This document shows positions 1-6,538 of a DNA stretch of 11,434 nt, in pieces. This stretch comes from Thermoproteus sp. UBA157. Its GTDB lineage: Archaea; Thermoproteota; Thermoprotei; Thermoproteales; Thermoproteaceae. How positions within the stretch are numbered: position 1 is the first letter of the stretch; each line of letters starts with the position of its first letter. The stretch spans positions 5,478 to 16,911 of the forward strand of contig DANS01000029.1 in assembly GCA_002497345.1 (NCBI GenBank). Direction: 5' to 3'. The translations under genes were made by a program, and so were the position numbers. The notes under the pieces are model-generated. The model made no database searches and was not told where the DNA came from. It saw only the letters and a list, made by a program, of their open reading frames with translations.

Positions 1-78
1 AACCCCGTCGCTATAGGGGAGGACGCGCCTCTGGTGGTTGGACCTGGCGGCCTTCTTGATAAGAATCGGGGAGTAGGG

Positions 79-86
79 GAAAAAAG
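79..86 (-). terminator. Poly-T terminator of binding protein gene A
   Basis: Read on the minus strand, a run of six T (positions 85 down to 80), flanked by C runs, follows the stop codon of binding protein A by about 9 nt. Archaeal RNA polymerase commonly terminates at such T tracts, so this probably ends the gene A transcript. The remaining bases 1-78 show no gene that can be supported. Confidence 0.5.
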
Positions 87-93
87 GGGGTTT

Positions 94-1431
94 TTACGAG
101 CTGAACAGCGCTTGTCCTTGCGGGAAGACCGTTATTTGTCCGGTCGTGCCGTTGTAGAAGCCGGCGTTTATCCACGTCGGCGTTCCGTTGACTATGGCGA
201 CGCCCATGATCAAGTAGCTCGCATATGTCCTATCGTGGTATTGATCTAAATACACGGGCCCCGTCACGCCAACGTAAGTGCCGTTTTTGCCCCACTGCTC
301 CAAGACGGAGTTTATGACGGTCGGGTCCGTGGAGCCCGTCTCGGCTATGGCGGTCATTATGAACATGGCGGCGTCGTAGGCGTAGGGGTCGTAGGCCACG
401 GGCGGGGAGCCGCAGTATTGCTTATACTCCTGGACGAACTTCTGGTACCTCGGGTCGTTGGGGTTGGGCGCGGCTATCGTGGCCAAGAACTTGGCCGCGG
501 CTAACGCTTGCCCGGCTTGTTGCACCATGATCGTGGAGCCGGCGATCCCGTCTGTGCCTATCCACCTGACCTTGGAGAGGACTGGATCGCTGGCGGCCGC
601 CTGTGCCACGGCCACTCCGTCTTGCTCGAAGGTTACCAACACAAAGGCCGCGTCGGGGCCGGGCGTGCCCAGAGCGGCCGACGCCTTCTGAACCGCGGCT
701 TGCTCGGCGGCGGGCATGGCGGAGGGCGACGGGTCGTAGCCGAAGATGCCGGCCACTTGTATGCCGTATTTAGCCGAGGCGTTGGCTATCGCCCTAGAAA
801 GGCCTTGGCCCCATGTGTCGGCCCTATAGACTATTACTATTCTCTTTACGCCTAGGTAGTGCAACAAGGCGGCTATGGCGTTGCCTTGGTAGAAGTCGGT
901 GGGGACCAACCTGAATATATACGGCTTAGGTACGGCCAAAGCCGGCGAGGTGGAGGATTGGCTCACTACTATTATATGGTTCTGTTCGGCGAAGTTCATT
1001 ATGGCCGCGACCTCGGCGCTCGCCATGGGCCCTACGACGAACCTAATCCCTTGAGAGTAGAGGGTTTGGAGCTTCTGGAGGGCCGTGTTGGGGTCGGTGG
1101 CCGTGTCCTGCACCACCAGCTGGAATTGTATGCCCTTGCTCGCGAACATCTGGTTGGCGTCGCGTACGGCCAATTGGATCGCGCATTGCGAGCCGAGGCC
1201 GTAGCTCTGGAGCGCGCCCGTCAACGGCAACAAGGCGCCTATCGTCACGGTCTTGACGGAGGCCGCCGTCGTGGAGGTCGGCGTAGCTTGGGTCGTGGAC
1301 GTCGAGGCGGAGGGGGCCGAGGAGGTTGTCGGCGCTGCCGGAGCCGACGGCTTGTACACGAGCGCGGCTATTGCGGCTACGACCACGACGACCACCACCG
1401 CGACCGCTATCCAGAGGGTTTTGGAGGCCAT
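94..1431 (-). CDS. Branched-chain amino acid-type ABC transporter substrate-binding protein A (LivJ/LivK family)
   Basis: 445-residue extracellular ligand-binding protein of the periplasmic-binding fold type I, the receptor for the Liv importer encoded beside it. Residues 5-26 are one hydrophobic helix rich in Val, without a lipobox Cys, so it is either an anchor or a pilin-like signal as in Sulfolobus sugar-binding proteins. Residues 28-58 are a Ser/Thr/Ala/Pro linker of the kind that tethers archaeal binding proteins to the membrane. The binding domain starts near residue 60 (VTIGALLPLTG, the typical first strand). The protein ends QALFSS with a TAA stop. It is a mosaic paralog of protein B (3660-4994), identical at both ends and in internal blocks. 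Unlike B it has Thr112 and Ala137 where B and E. coli LivJ have disulfide cysteines. The ATG is fixed by the identity with B and by a TATA element 20-29 nt upstream. Its ligand cannot be read from sequence; amino acids or amides are likely. Confidence 0.93.
   Translation of the reverse strand: MASKTLWIAVAVVVVVVVAAIAALVYKPSAPAAPTTSSAPSASTSTTQATPTSTTAASVKTVTIGALLPLTGALQSYGLGSQCAIQLAVRDANQMFASKGIQFQLVVQDTATDPNTALQKLQTLYSQGIRFVVGPMASAEVAAIMNFAEQNHIIVVSQSSTSPALAVPKPYIFRLVPTDFYQGNAIAALLHYLGVKRIVIVYRADTWGQGLSRAIANASAKYGIQVAGIFGYDPSPSAMPAAEQAAVQKASAALGTPGPDAAFVLVTFEQDGVAVAQAAASDPVLSKVRWIGTDGIAGSTIMVQQAGQALAAAKFLATIAAPNPNDPRYQKFVQEYKQYCGSPPVAYDPYAYDAAMFIMTAIAETGSTDPTVINSVLEQWGKNGTYVGVTGPVYLDQYHDRTYASYLIMGVAIVNGTPTWINAGFYNGTTGQITVFPQGQALFSS
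95..196 (-). repeat. Inverted identical 3' block (gene A; partner 4892-4993)
   Basis: These 102 bases at the 3' end of gene A are identical to 4892-4993 of gene B in inverted orientation. They encode the shared C-terminus from VNGTPTW to QALFSS. The match stops inside the stop codon (TAA here, TAG in B). Further perfect internal blocks pair 267-351 with 4737-4821 (85 bp), 647-744 with 4344-4441 (98 bp), and 1105-1161 with 3930-3986 (57 bp). A 49-bp block at 4006-4054 also has its match in gene A. Confidence 0.88.
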
Positions 1432-1432
1432 A
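1216..1432 (-). repeat. Inverted identical block 1 (5' end of gene A; partner 3659-3875)
   Basis: These 217 bases, read on the minus strand, match 3659-3875 on the plus strand without a single difference when compared by eye. The block begins one base before the start codon and ends after codon 72. The flanking upstream sequences are unrelated. The two copies form the largest arms of an inverted repeat around livHM. Confidence 0.9.
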
Positions 1433-1450
1433 AAGCGGGGATTTATTTGG

Positions 1451-1460
1451 TATAAAAAGT
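1451..1460. promoter_or_regulatory. TATA box between divergent binding protein A and livH (possibly bidirectional)
   Basis: TATAAAAAGT lies about 25 nt before the ATG of gene A on the minus strand (1431) and about 25 nt before an in-frame ATG of livH on the plus strand (1480). That is the archaeal TATA-to-start distance for leaderless transcripts. A second AT-rich stretch, GAAATATATAG at 1463-1473, sits just beside it. The element is assigned firmly to gene A; its use for livH is uncertain because livH has a second candidate promoter at 1501-1510. Confidence 0.55.
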
Positions 1461-1500
1461 TTGAAATATATAGAGCTAAATGAACAATATAGGTGGCAAT

Positions 1501-1510
1501 ATTTTAAAAT
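1501..1510 (+). promoter_or_regulatory. Candidate TATA box for livH
   Basis: ATTTTAAAAT is centred 25-26 nt before the ATG at 1531, the start that best matches the LivH family. This spacing predicts a leaderless livHM transcript. It competes with the element at 1451-1460, which would support the ATG at 1480. Confidence 0.45.
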
Positions 1511-1530
1511 GGGCTAGCTCATGGCGCGCT

Positions 1531-2478
1531 ATGTTTAACATGTACGATTTCCTCAATAACGTGGTTATCCCGGCGATAGTGTACTCGAACATATACGCGC
1601 TTGCGTCTATAGGCTTGACTATGACGTATATCACAACCAAGATACCGTCCTTCGCCCACGGCGACTTGGCCGCTGTTGGGGCCTACGCGACGTTTTACTT
1701 CCTCTACTTCCTCTTCGGGGGGATAAAGCCGGGATCCGTGTATCTAGCAATGCCGATAGCGGCCCTCGCGGGGGCGGCCGTCGCCTATCTCTCCTATATC
1801 GGCGTCTTCAAGCCGATGATAAGACGCGGCGCGAGCGTAACCGTGCTCATGATAGCCTCGTTCGGGCTACACTTCCTCATATTCGGCATCTTGGCGATCC
1901 TCGACAGCATCGCGCAGACGGTATACGGCTGGAGCACCCGCAACTACTCGTTCAGCACGGGGGAGGTCCAGATACCTGGGCTCACCCAAAGCGAGGTCAC
2001 CGCAATTACCTCGAGCGTAGTCCTCCTTTTGATCCTCGCCGCGCTCTACTACCTCCTCAATAGGACTAAGTTCGGCGTTGTTATGAGGGCCAGCATAGAC
2101 AACGCCCCGCTGGCTCGGGCCTTGGGCATAGACGTCGAGAGGGTATACGCGATCTCTTGGCTGATAATCGGCGCCGTGACGGGAATAGCTGGAATATACA
2201 TGGGCATGATATTCCCAGTCACGGAGGAGCTCGGGTGGTTGAGGCTGCCCTTGATATTCGTGGCCGTGATAGTGGGAGGGCTGTCCAGCATATACGGCGG
2301 CGTTATCGGAGGCTACATCGTGGGGTGGAGCATGGTGCTCGGCTTCAACTACATCCTCAACCCGCTCAACTTGCCGCCGGAGTATCAGTTGGCTATACCC
2401 TTCGCGATAGTCATAGCGACGTTGCTCTTGGCGCCTCAGGGCATTGCGGGGCTTATCGCGGCTAGGAGGAGGACATGA
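1531..2478 (+). CDS. livH: Branched-chain amino acid ABC transporter permease LivH
   Basis: First transmembrane subunit of the importer, forming the channel with LivM. With the start at 1531 it has 315 residues, close to the usual LivH length. Hallmarks: FAHGDLAAVGAY at 41-52 (the conserved LivH loop), a cytoplasmic ATPase-contacting loop at about 186-203 with RASIDN and ARALGID, GGLSSIYGGVIGGY at 249-262, and PQGIAGL near the end. About eight hydrophobic segments are visible. An in-frame ATG at 1480 would add 17 residues with no family resemblance; 1531 or 1540 fits the family N-terminus (MYDFLNN followed by the first helix) and the TATA box at 1501-1510. The gene overlaps livM by four bases (ATGA), so the two permease genes are translated together. 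It diverges from binding protein A. Confidence 0.93.
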   Translation: MFNMYDFLNNVVIPAIVYSNIYALASIGLTMTYITTKIPSFAHGDLAAVGAYATFYFLYFLFGGIKPGSVYLAMPIAALAGAAVAYLSYIGVFKPMIRRGASVTVLMIASFGLHFLIFGILAILDSIAQTVYGWSTRNYSFSTGEVQIPGLTQSEVTAITSSVVLLLILAALYYLLNRTKFGVVMRASIDNAPLARALGIDVERVYAISWLIIGAVTGIAGIYMGMIFPVTEELGWLRLPLIFVAVIVGGLSSIYGGVIGGYIVGWSMVLGFNYILNPLNLPPEYQLAIPFAIVIATLLLAPQGIAGLIAARRRT

Positions 2479-3641
2479 TCAGAGACGTCCTCGCCAAGAC
2501 CGTTGCCCTTGTCATCGCCCTCGTGGTTGTAGGCGCGCTGGCCTTCGCATCGCCTTTGCCCAAGGACGTCCGCGTCTTGTTGCAGAACATAGAGGTATAT
2601 ATTGCTATATACGGCATCTACGTCATCAGCTTGAACCTCGAGGTGGGCTATCTAGGCTTGCCGCAGTTCGGGAAGGTCATGTTCCTCCTCATAGGCGCGA
2701 TTGCCGTGGGGGGCATCGCCACGAAGCTCGTTCTTCTGATCTACCAAAACGCGATCTTCAAGGCCATGGGCGCGTACCCGCTCGCCAAAATAAGCGACTA
2801 CTGCATGTACTACCAGTACTCCGTCACGTCGCTCGTCAACCAAATGCTGGCTCAGAACCCCGCCCTAGGCCTCGGCTACTTCCTATTCGGCGTGGCGCTC
2901 GCCATGGTCCTCTCGGCCGGCCTCGGCGTCCTCTTCGCCTATCCCGCCATAAGGCTTAGGGAGGACTACTTGGGGATATTATTACTAGTCAGCGGCGAGT
3001 TCCTCAGAGTCGTCACGTACTACGCCACGCCGGTCGCTTGCGGCGTAAACGGCGCGGTGATCCCGGATCCCTTCGCGTGGGCCCTGGGCGAGACCAGGAC
3101 CTTGGTCTACTTCATCGCAACCTCGGCGTTCTTGATAGCGACGTTCCTGGTGTTCGACGCGATCGGGAACTCGCCCTTCGGCAGAGCTCTGAGAGCCATA
3201 CGCGATTCCGAGACGGCGGCCGCCGTGTTCGGGAAGGACATAGTCAAGTTCAGAATAAGGGTTCTCGCCTTCGCCTCGGCGTTTGCCGGATTGGCCGGAG
3301 CGCTTCTGGCCTACTACTTCGACTACACAATACTGGGGACCTACTTGCCGATCTACACGTTCATTGGCTGGACCATGCTCATCCTCGGCGGCCTCGGCAA
3401 CAACGTCGGCGCGATTGTCGGCGTCGTGGTGTACTACATCGTTCAGACATTGCTGGACATATACAAGAACTCCCTACAAGCCGTTCTGCACGCGGATCCC
3501 ACATATCTCGCCTATGCCATATTTGGGTTAGCGATAATACTTGTGCTTATGTATAGACCTCAAGGAATAGTTCCCGAAAAGCCGGTAAAGACGATTGATC
3601 TAAATAAAGTGCGAGAAAGAATACAACGAAAGATTAAATAA
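2475..3641 (+). CDS. livM: Branched-chain amino acid ABC transporter permease LivM
   Basis: Second permease subunit, 388 residues, integral membrane. The start is set by the ATGA overlap with livH and by a GGAGGAGG Shine-Dalgarno stretch at 2465-2472. Visible family features: NLEVGYLGLPQFG at about 54-66 (the LivM counterpart of the LivH NFAHG loop), the ATPase-contacting loop at about 236-260 with RAIRDSETAAAVFGKD, LGGLGNNVGAIVG at 304-316, and YRPQGI at 360-365. An external segment of about 45 residues (85-130) with Tyr, Asn and a Cys lies between helices and is longer than in many bacterial LivM proteins. The last 30 codons turn AT-rich and basic (KVRERIQRKIK) because they contain the promoter of the downstream binding protein gene. 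It pairs with LivH, LivG and LivF. Confidence 0.94.
   Translation: MIRDVLAKTVALVIALVVVGALAFASPLPKDVRVLLQNIEVYIAIYGIYVISLNLEVGYLGLPQFGKVMFLLIGAIAVGGIATKLVLLIYQNAIFKAMGAYPLAKISDYCMYYQYSVTSLVNQMLAQNPALGLGYFLFGVALAMVLSAGLGVLFAYPAIRLREDYLGILLLVSGEFLRVVTYYATPVACGVNGAVIPDPFAWALGETRTLVYFIATSAFLIATFLVFDAIGNSPFGRALRAIRDSETAAAVFGKDIVKFRIRVLAFASAFAGLAGALLAYYFDYTILGTYLPIYTFIGWTMLILGGLGNNVGAIVGVVVYYIVQTLLDIYKNSLQAVLHADPTYLAYAIFGLAIILVLMYRPQGIVPEKPVKTIDLNKVRERIQRKIK
3631..3641 (+). promoter_or_regulatory. Candidate internal TATA box for binding protein B
   Basis: AGATTAAATAA lies inside the last codons of livM, centred about 24 nt before the ATG at 3660. It would give a leaderless monocistronic or B-livGF transcript in addition to readthrough from livHM. 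This would fit the common need for more binding protein than permease. Confidence 0.5.
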
Positions 3642-3658
3642 ATTCGAATTTCCAGCCT

Positions 3659-3875
3659 CATGGCCTCCAAAACCCTCTGGATAGCGGTCGCGGTGGTGGT
3701 CGTCGTGGTCGTAGCCGCAATAGCCGCGCTCGTGTACAAGCCGTCGGCTCCGGCAGCGCCGACAACCTCCTCGGCCCCCTCCGCCTCGACGTCCACGACC
3801 CAAGCTACGCCGACCTCCACGACGGCGGCCTCCGTCAAGACCGTGACGATAGGCGCCTTGTTGCCGTTGACGGGC
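3659..3875 (+). repeat. Inverted identical block 1 (5' end of gene B; partner 1216-1432)
   Basis: Partner of 1216-1432. It covers the signal/anchor helix, the Ser/Thr/Pro linker and the first strand of the binding domain. The first difference downstream is T at 3876 against G in gene A. The upstream boundary falls right at the ATG. Confidence 0.9.
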
Positions 3876-4994
3876 TCCCTTCAATTTATGGGAGTCAGCG
3901 GCCAGTGCGCCATACAGTTAGCGGTGCAAGACGCCAACCAGATGTTCGCGAGCAAGGGCATACAATTCCAGCTGGTGGTGCAGGACTCCGCGTGCGATCC
4001 TACCGCGGCCCTCCAGAAGCTCCAAACCCTCTACTCTCAAGGGATTAGGTTCGTGGCCGGGCTGACTTGTAGCAGCGAGTTGTCGGCCGTCAAGAACTTC
4101 GCCGAGCAGAACCACATATTGATAACCAGCATATCGACCTCCCCCTTGTTGGCCGTGCCCAAGCCGTATATATTCAGGCTACCCCCCACGGACAACGCGC
4201 AAGCCAAGGTGTTGGCTGCTCTATACCACATGCTCGGCATAAAACGCGTTGTGATAGTCTATAGGGCAGATGCTTGGGGCCAAGGGCTCACGCAAGCCAT
4301 AATAAACGAGACCAAGAAATACGGCATACAAGTGGTCGGCGCTTTCGGCTACGACCCGTCGCCCTCCGCCATGCCCGCCGCCGAGCAAGCCGCGGTTCAG
4401 AAGGCGTCGGCCGCTCTGGGCACGCCCGGCCCCGACGCGGCGTTCGAGATAATCTCGTTCGATCAAGACGGCGCCGCGGTGGTTCAAGCCGCCATGAACG
4501 ACCCCGTCCTCTCGAAGGTCAGATGGTTTGGGACGGACAGCAACGTCTACGGTACCGCCATCATGCAAGCCGGCGGCCAAGCCCTCGCCGCGGCCAAGTT
4601 CATGGGCGCGGTGGCCTCGCCCAACCCCGACGACCCGCATTACCTCCACTTCGCCAATGAGTTCAAGAAGTTCTGCGGCCACGCCCCCACGGGCTACGAC
4701 CCGTACTACTACGACACGGCGATGATAATCATGGAGGCCATAGCCGAGACGGGCTCCACGGACCCGACCGTCATAAACTCCGTCTTGGAGCAGTGGGGCA
4801 AAAACGGCACTTACGTTGGCGCGACGGGGCCCGTTTACTTCGACCAATACCATGACAGGCAGTACGCCAGCTACCTCATCGTAGGGGTGGTCATAGTCAA
4901 CGGAACGCCGACGTGGATAAACGCCGGCTTCTACAACGGCACGACCGGACAAATAACGGTCTTCCCGCAAGGACAAGCGCTGTTCAGCTCGTAG
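3660..4994 (+). CDS. Branched-chain amino acid-type ABC transporter substrate-binding protein B (LivJ/LivK family)
   Basis: 444-residue extracellular receptor of the Liv importer, 18 nt after livM and 32 nt before livG. The N-terminal helix (5-26), Ser/Thr/Pro linker (28-58) and start of the binding domain are identical to protein A. The segment DSACDP at 109-114 and LTCSSE at 135-140 reproduce the E. coli LivJ pattern, whose Cys53-Cys78 pair forms a disulfide; here Cys112 and Cys137 have the same 25-residue spacing, and the Ser after the second Cys is a ligand-contact position in LivJ. This makes an amino acid ligand likely. Other cysteines are 83 and 339, both present in A. Regions differing from A are mainly residues 73-90, 133-228, 261-359 and 388-410, which include the lobe and cleft surfaces. 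TAG stop. Confidence 0.94.
   Translation: MASKTLWIAVAVVVVVVVAAIAALVYKPSAPAAPTTSSAPSASTSTTQATPTSTTAASVKTVTIGALLPLTGSLQFMGVSGQCAIQLAVQDANQMFASKGIQFQLVVQDSACDPTAALQKLQTLYSQGIRFVAGLTCSSELSAVKNFAEQNHILITSISTSPLLAVPKPYIFRLPPTDNAQAKVLAALYHMLGIKRVVIVYRADAWGQGLTQAIINETKKYGIQVVGAFGYDPSPSAMPAAEQAAVQKASAALGTPGPDAAFEIISFDQDGAAVVQAAMNDPVLSKVRWFGTDSNVYGTAIMQAGGQALAAAKFMGAVASPNPDDPHYLHFANEFKKFCGHAPTGYDPYYYDTAMIIMEAIAETGSTDPTVINSVLEQWGKNGTYVGATGPVYFDQYHDRQYASYLIVGVVIVNGTPTWINAGFYNGTTGQITVFPQGQALFSS
4892..4993 (+). repeat. Inverted identical 3' block (gene B; partner 95-196)
   Basis: Partner of 95-196. Identity ends one base before the end of the stop codon, and the sequence downstream (the livG promoter) is unrelated to that downstream of gene A. 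Confidence 0.88.
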
Positions 4995-4995
4995 C

Positions 4996-5006
4996 TATAA
5001 ATTAAA
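4996..5006 (+). promoter_or_regulatory. TATA box for livGF
   Basis: TATAAATTAAA is centred 26 nt before the GTG start of livG, predicting a leaderless start at 5027. It begins two bases after the stop codon of gene B. Confidence 0.6.
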
Positions 5007-5014
5007 ATCCCTCC

Positions 5015-5020
5015 TTTTTT
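5015..5020 (+). terminator. T6 tract after binding protein B, within the livG promoter
   Basis: Six T follow a CCCTCC stretch about 20 nt after the stop of gene B. It may terminate part of the transcripts from upstream. Its position between the TATA box (4996-5006) and the predicted livG start means one 32-bp gap would hold both a terminator and a promoter. Confidence 0.35.
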
Positions 5021-5026
5021 GTTGCC

Positions 5027-5785
5027 GTGCTTGAGATCAAGGGTATAGTTAAACAATTCGGTGCGTTTAGAGCTCTCGACGGCGTTGATATGACAATAGA
5101 GAGGGGCAAGGTGACGTTGCTCATAGGGCCTAACGGATCCGGCAAGACGACGCTCATAAACGTCGTCACCGGCGTCTACAAGCCCGAGGCCGGCCGCGTG
5201 TATTTCCACGACGACGGGAAGACCTTGGACATAACCGGCTGGCCCCCTCACAAGGTTTTCGCGCAGGGCATCGTGAGGACCTTCCAGATCCCCCAGATCT
5301 TCCAGAAGCTCACCGTCATGGAGAACCTCTTGGCGGTGGCCAGAGGACAAGCGGGCGAAGGGGTTCTCAACGCGATGCGCGAAGGAAGGTGGGCCAAGCA
5401 GGAGGAGGAGCTGGCCGAGAGGGCCTTCGAGATCCTCGACCTCGTGGGCCTCGGCGACGTCTGGGACCGCTACGCCTATTCCCTCTCGGCGGGCCAGATG
5501 AAGCTCTTAGAGCTGGCGAGGGCGCTCATGGCGGGGGCCAAGCTGATCATCCTCGACGAGCCCATAGCCGGCATACCCATAGCGCAAGCGCACGCGATCT
5601 TTCAGACAATAAGGGACGTAAACGCCAAGGGCGTGACGTTTTGGGTCGTGGAGCACCGCATAGATATAGCCTTCAAATACGTCGATTACGTATACGCCAT
5701 GGCCAGCGGGAGGGTTATATCCCAAGGAGCTCCCGACGCGGTTGCCAAGGACCCCAAGGTGATAGAGAGCTACATCGGTGGGTGA
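5027..5785 (+). CDS. livG: Branched-chain amino acid ABC transporter ATP-binding protein LivG
   Basis: 252-residue cytoplasmic ATPase, one of two that power LivHM. Walker A GPNGSGKTT at 34-42, Q-loop Gln at 87 (FQIPQ), signature LSAGQ at 153-157, Walker B LIILDEP at 173-179, and switch His210 (VVEHR) are all present, so it should be active. The FQIPQIF stretch and the EPIAGIP sequence after Walker B are LivG-like. Length is normal for the family. GTG start: MLEIKGIVKQFG is the usual N-terminus, and the TATA box 26 nt upstream implies a leaderless message with no Shine-Dalgarno. The stop lies one base before the livF ATG, so livF depends on translation coupling. Confidence 0.95.
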   Translation: MLEIKGIVKQFGAFRALDGVDMTIERGKVTLLIGPNGSGKTTLINVVTGVYKPEAGRVYFHDDGKTLDITGWPPHKVFAQGIVRTFQIPQIFQKLTVMENLLAVARGQAGEGVLNAMREGRWAKQEEELAERAFEILDLVGLGDVWDRYAYSLSAGQMKLLELARALMAGAKLIILDEPIAGIPIAQAHAIFQTIRDVNAKGVTFWVVEHRIDIAFKYVDYVYAMASGRVISQGAPDAVAKDPKVIESYIGG

Positions 5786-5786
5786 T

Positions 5787-6509
5787 ATGCCGCTTTTGAA
5801 GATCTCAGAGCTGAACGCAGGGTACGGCAAGTTCCACGTGCTAAACGGAATCTCCCTGGAGGTGGAGCGCGGCGAGATAGCCGTCTTGCTGGGCCCCAAC
5901 GGGGCGGGCAAGTCCACGCTCCTGAACGCCATAGCCGGCTTGGCCACGATATATAGCGGCTCCATCGTGGTCGACGGCAAGGACATCACCAGGAGTTCCC
6001 CGAGCGAGATACAGAAAATCGGCGTCGGCTACGTGATGCAGTCGCCCAACAACTTCGGCACGCCCAACATCTTCCCCGAGCTGACAGTCAGGGAGAACTT
6101 GGTGGCGGCCTCCGTCGGGGTCCCGCAAGACGCGGCCGAGAAGGCGCTCGAGGAGGCGCTCGGGCTTTTCCCCAAGCTGAAGGAGCTCCAGAACCGCAAG
6201 GCCAAGTTCTTGTCGGGCGGCGAGAGGCAGATGTTGGCCATCTCCATGGGACTCATGAAGAGGCCGAAGCTCCTCATGCTCGACGAGCCCACGGCCGGCC
6301 TCGCCCCCAAGGTGGCGTCGGACGTCTTCTCGGCCATAAGGTCCATAAGGGATATGGGCATAACGATCCTGCTGGTGGAGCAGAACGCGAGGAAGGCGTT
6401 GGAGATAGGCGATAGGGCCTTCGTCATGGTGACCGGCCGCCTCCGGTACTCGGGCCCAGCCAAGGAGCTCGACGAGGAGAAGCTGGGGAGGCTCATCATG
6501 GGCCAATAA
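5787..6509 (+). CDS. livF: Branched-chain amino acid ABC transporter ATP-binding protein LivF
   Basis: 240-residue cytoplasmic ATPase partner of LivG. Walker A GPNGAGKST at 36-44, Q-loop Gln85 (VMQSPN), signature LSGGE at 142-146, and Walker B LLMLDEP at 162-168. Gln199 (LLVEQN) stands where most ABC ATPases have the switch His; this substitution is normal for LivF and distinguishes it from LivG. The start at 5787 is one base after the livG stop and has GGTGGG five bases upstream as ribosome binding site. A GTG at 5778 would add three residues inside livG and is less likely. It is the last gene of the Liv cluster; the next gene has its own promoter directly after the stop. Confidence 0.95.
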   Translation: MPLLKISELNAGYGKFHVLNGISLEVERGEIAVLLGPNGAGKSTLLNAIAGLATIYSGSIVVDGKDITRSSPSEIQKIGVGYVMQSPNNFGTPNIFPELTVRENLVAASVGVPQDAAEKALEEALGLFPKLKELQNRKAKFLSGGERQMLAISMGLMKRPKLLMLDEPTAGLAPKVASDVFSAIRSIRDMGITILLVEQNARKALEIGDRAFVMVTGRLRYSGPAKELDEEKLGRLIMGQ

Positions 6510-6510
6510 T

Positions 6511-6520
6511 ACTTTTATAT
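6511..6520 (+). promoter_or_regulatory. TATA box for the MFS transporter gene
   Basis: ACTTTTATAT begins one base after the livF stop codon and is centred about 23 nt before the ATG at 6539, predicting a leaderless or nearly leaderless transcript separate from the Liv operon. Confidence 0.6.
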
Positions 6521-6538
6521 GGAAAAGACAAATCGTTT

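Noticed and set aside
34..249. Plus-strand ORF at the left edge
   Set aside because: Most of it is antisense to the 3' end of binding protein A and its product has no recognisable features; bases 1-78 remain unassigned.
1253..1483. ORF on the plus strand with an almost identical twin at 3560-3838 on the minus strand
   Set aside because: Both are antisense to the identical 5' blocks of the two binding protein genes; the duplication is a by-product of that identity and the products are low-complexity.
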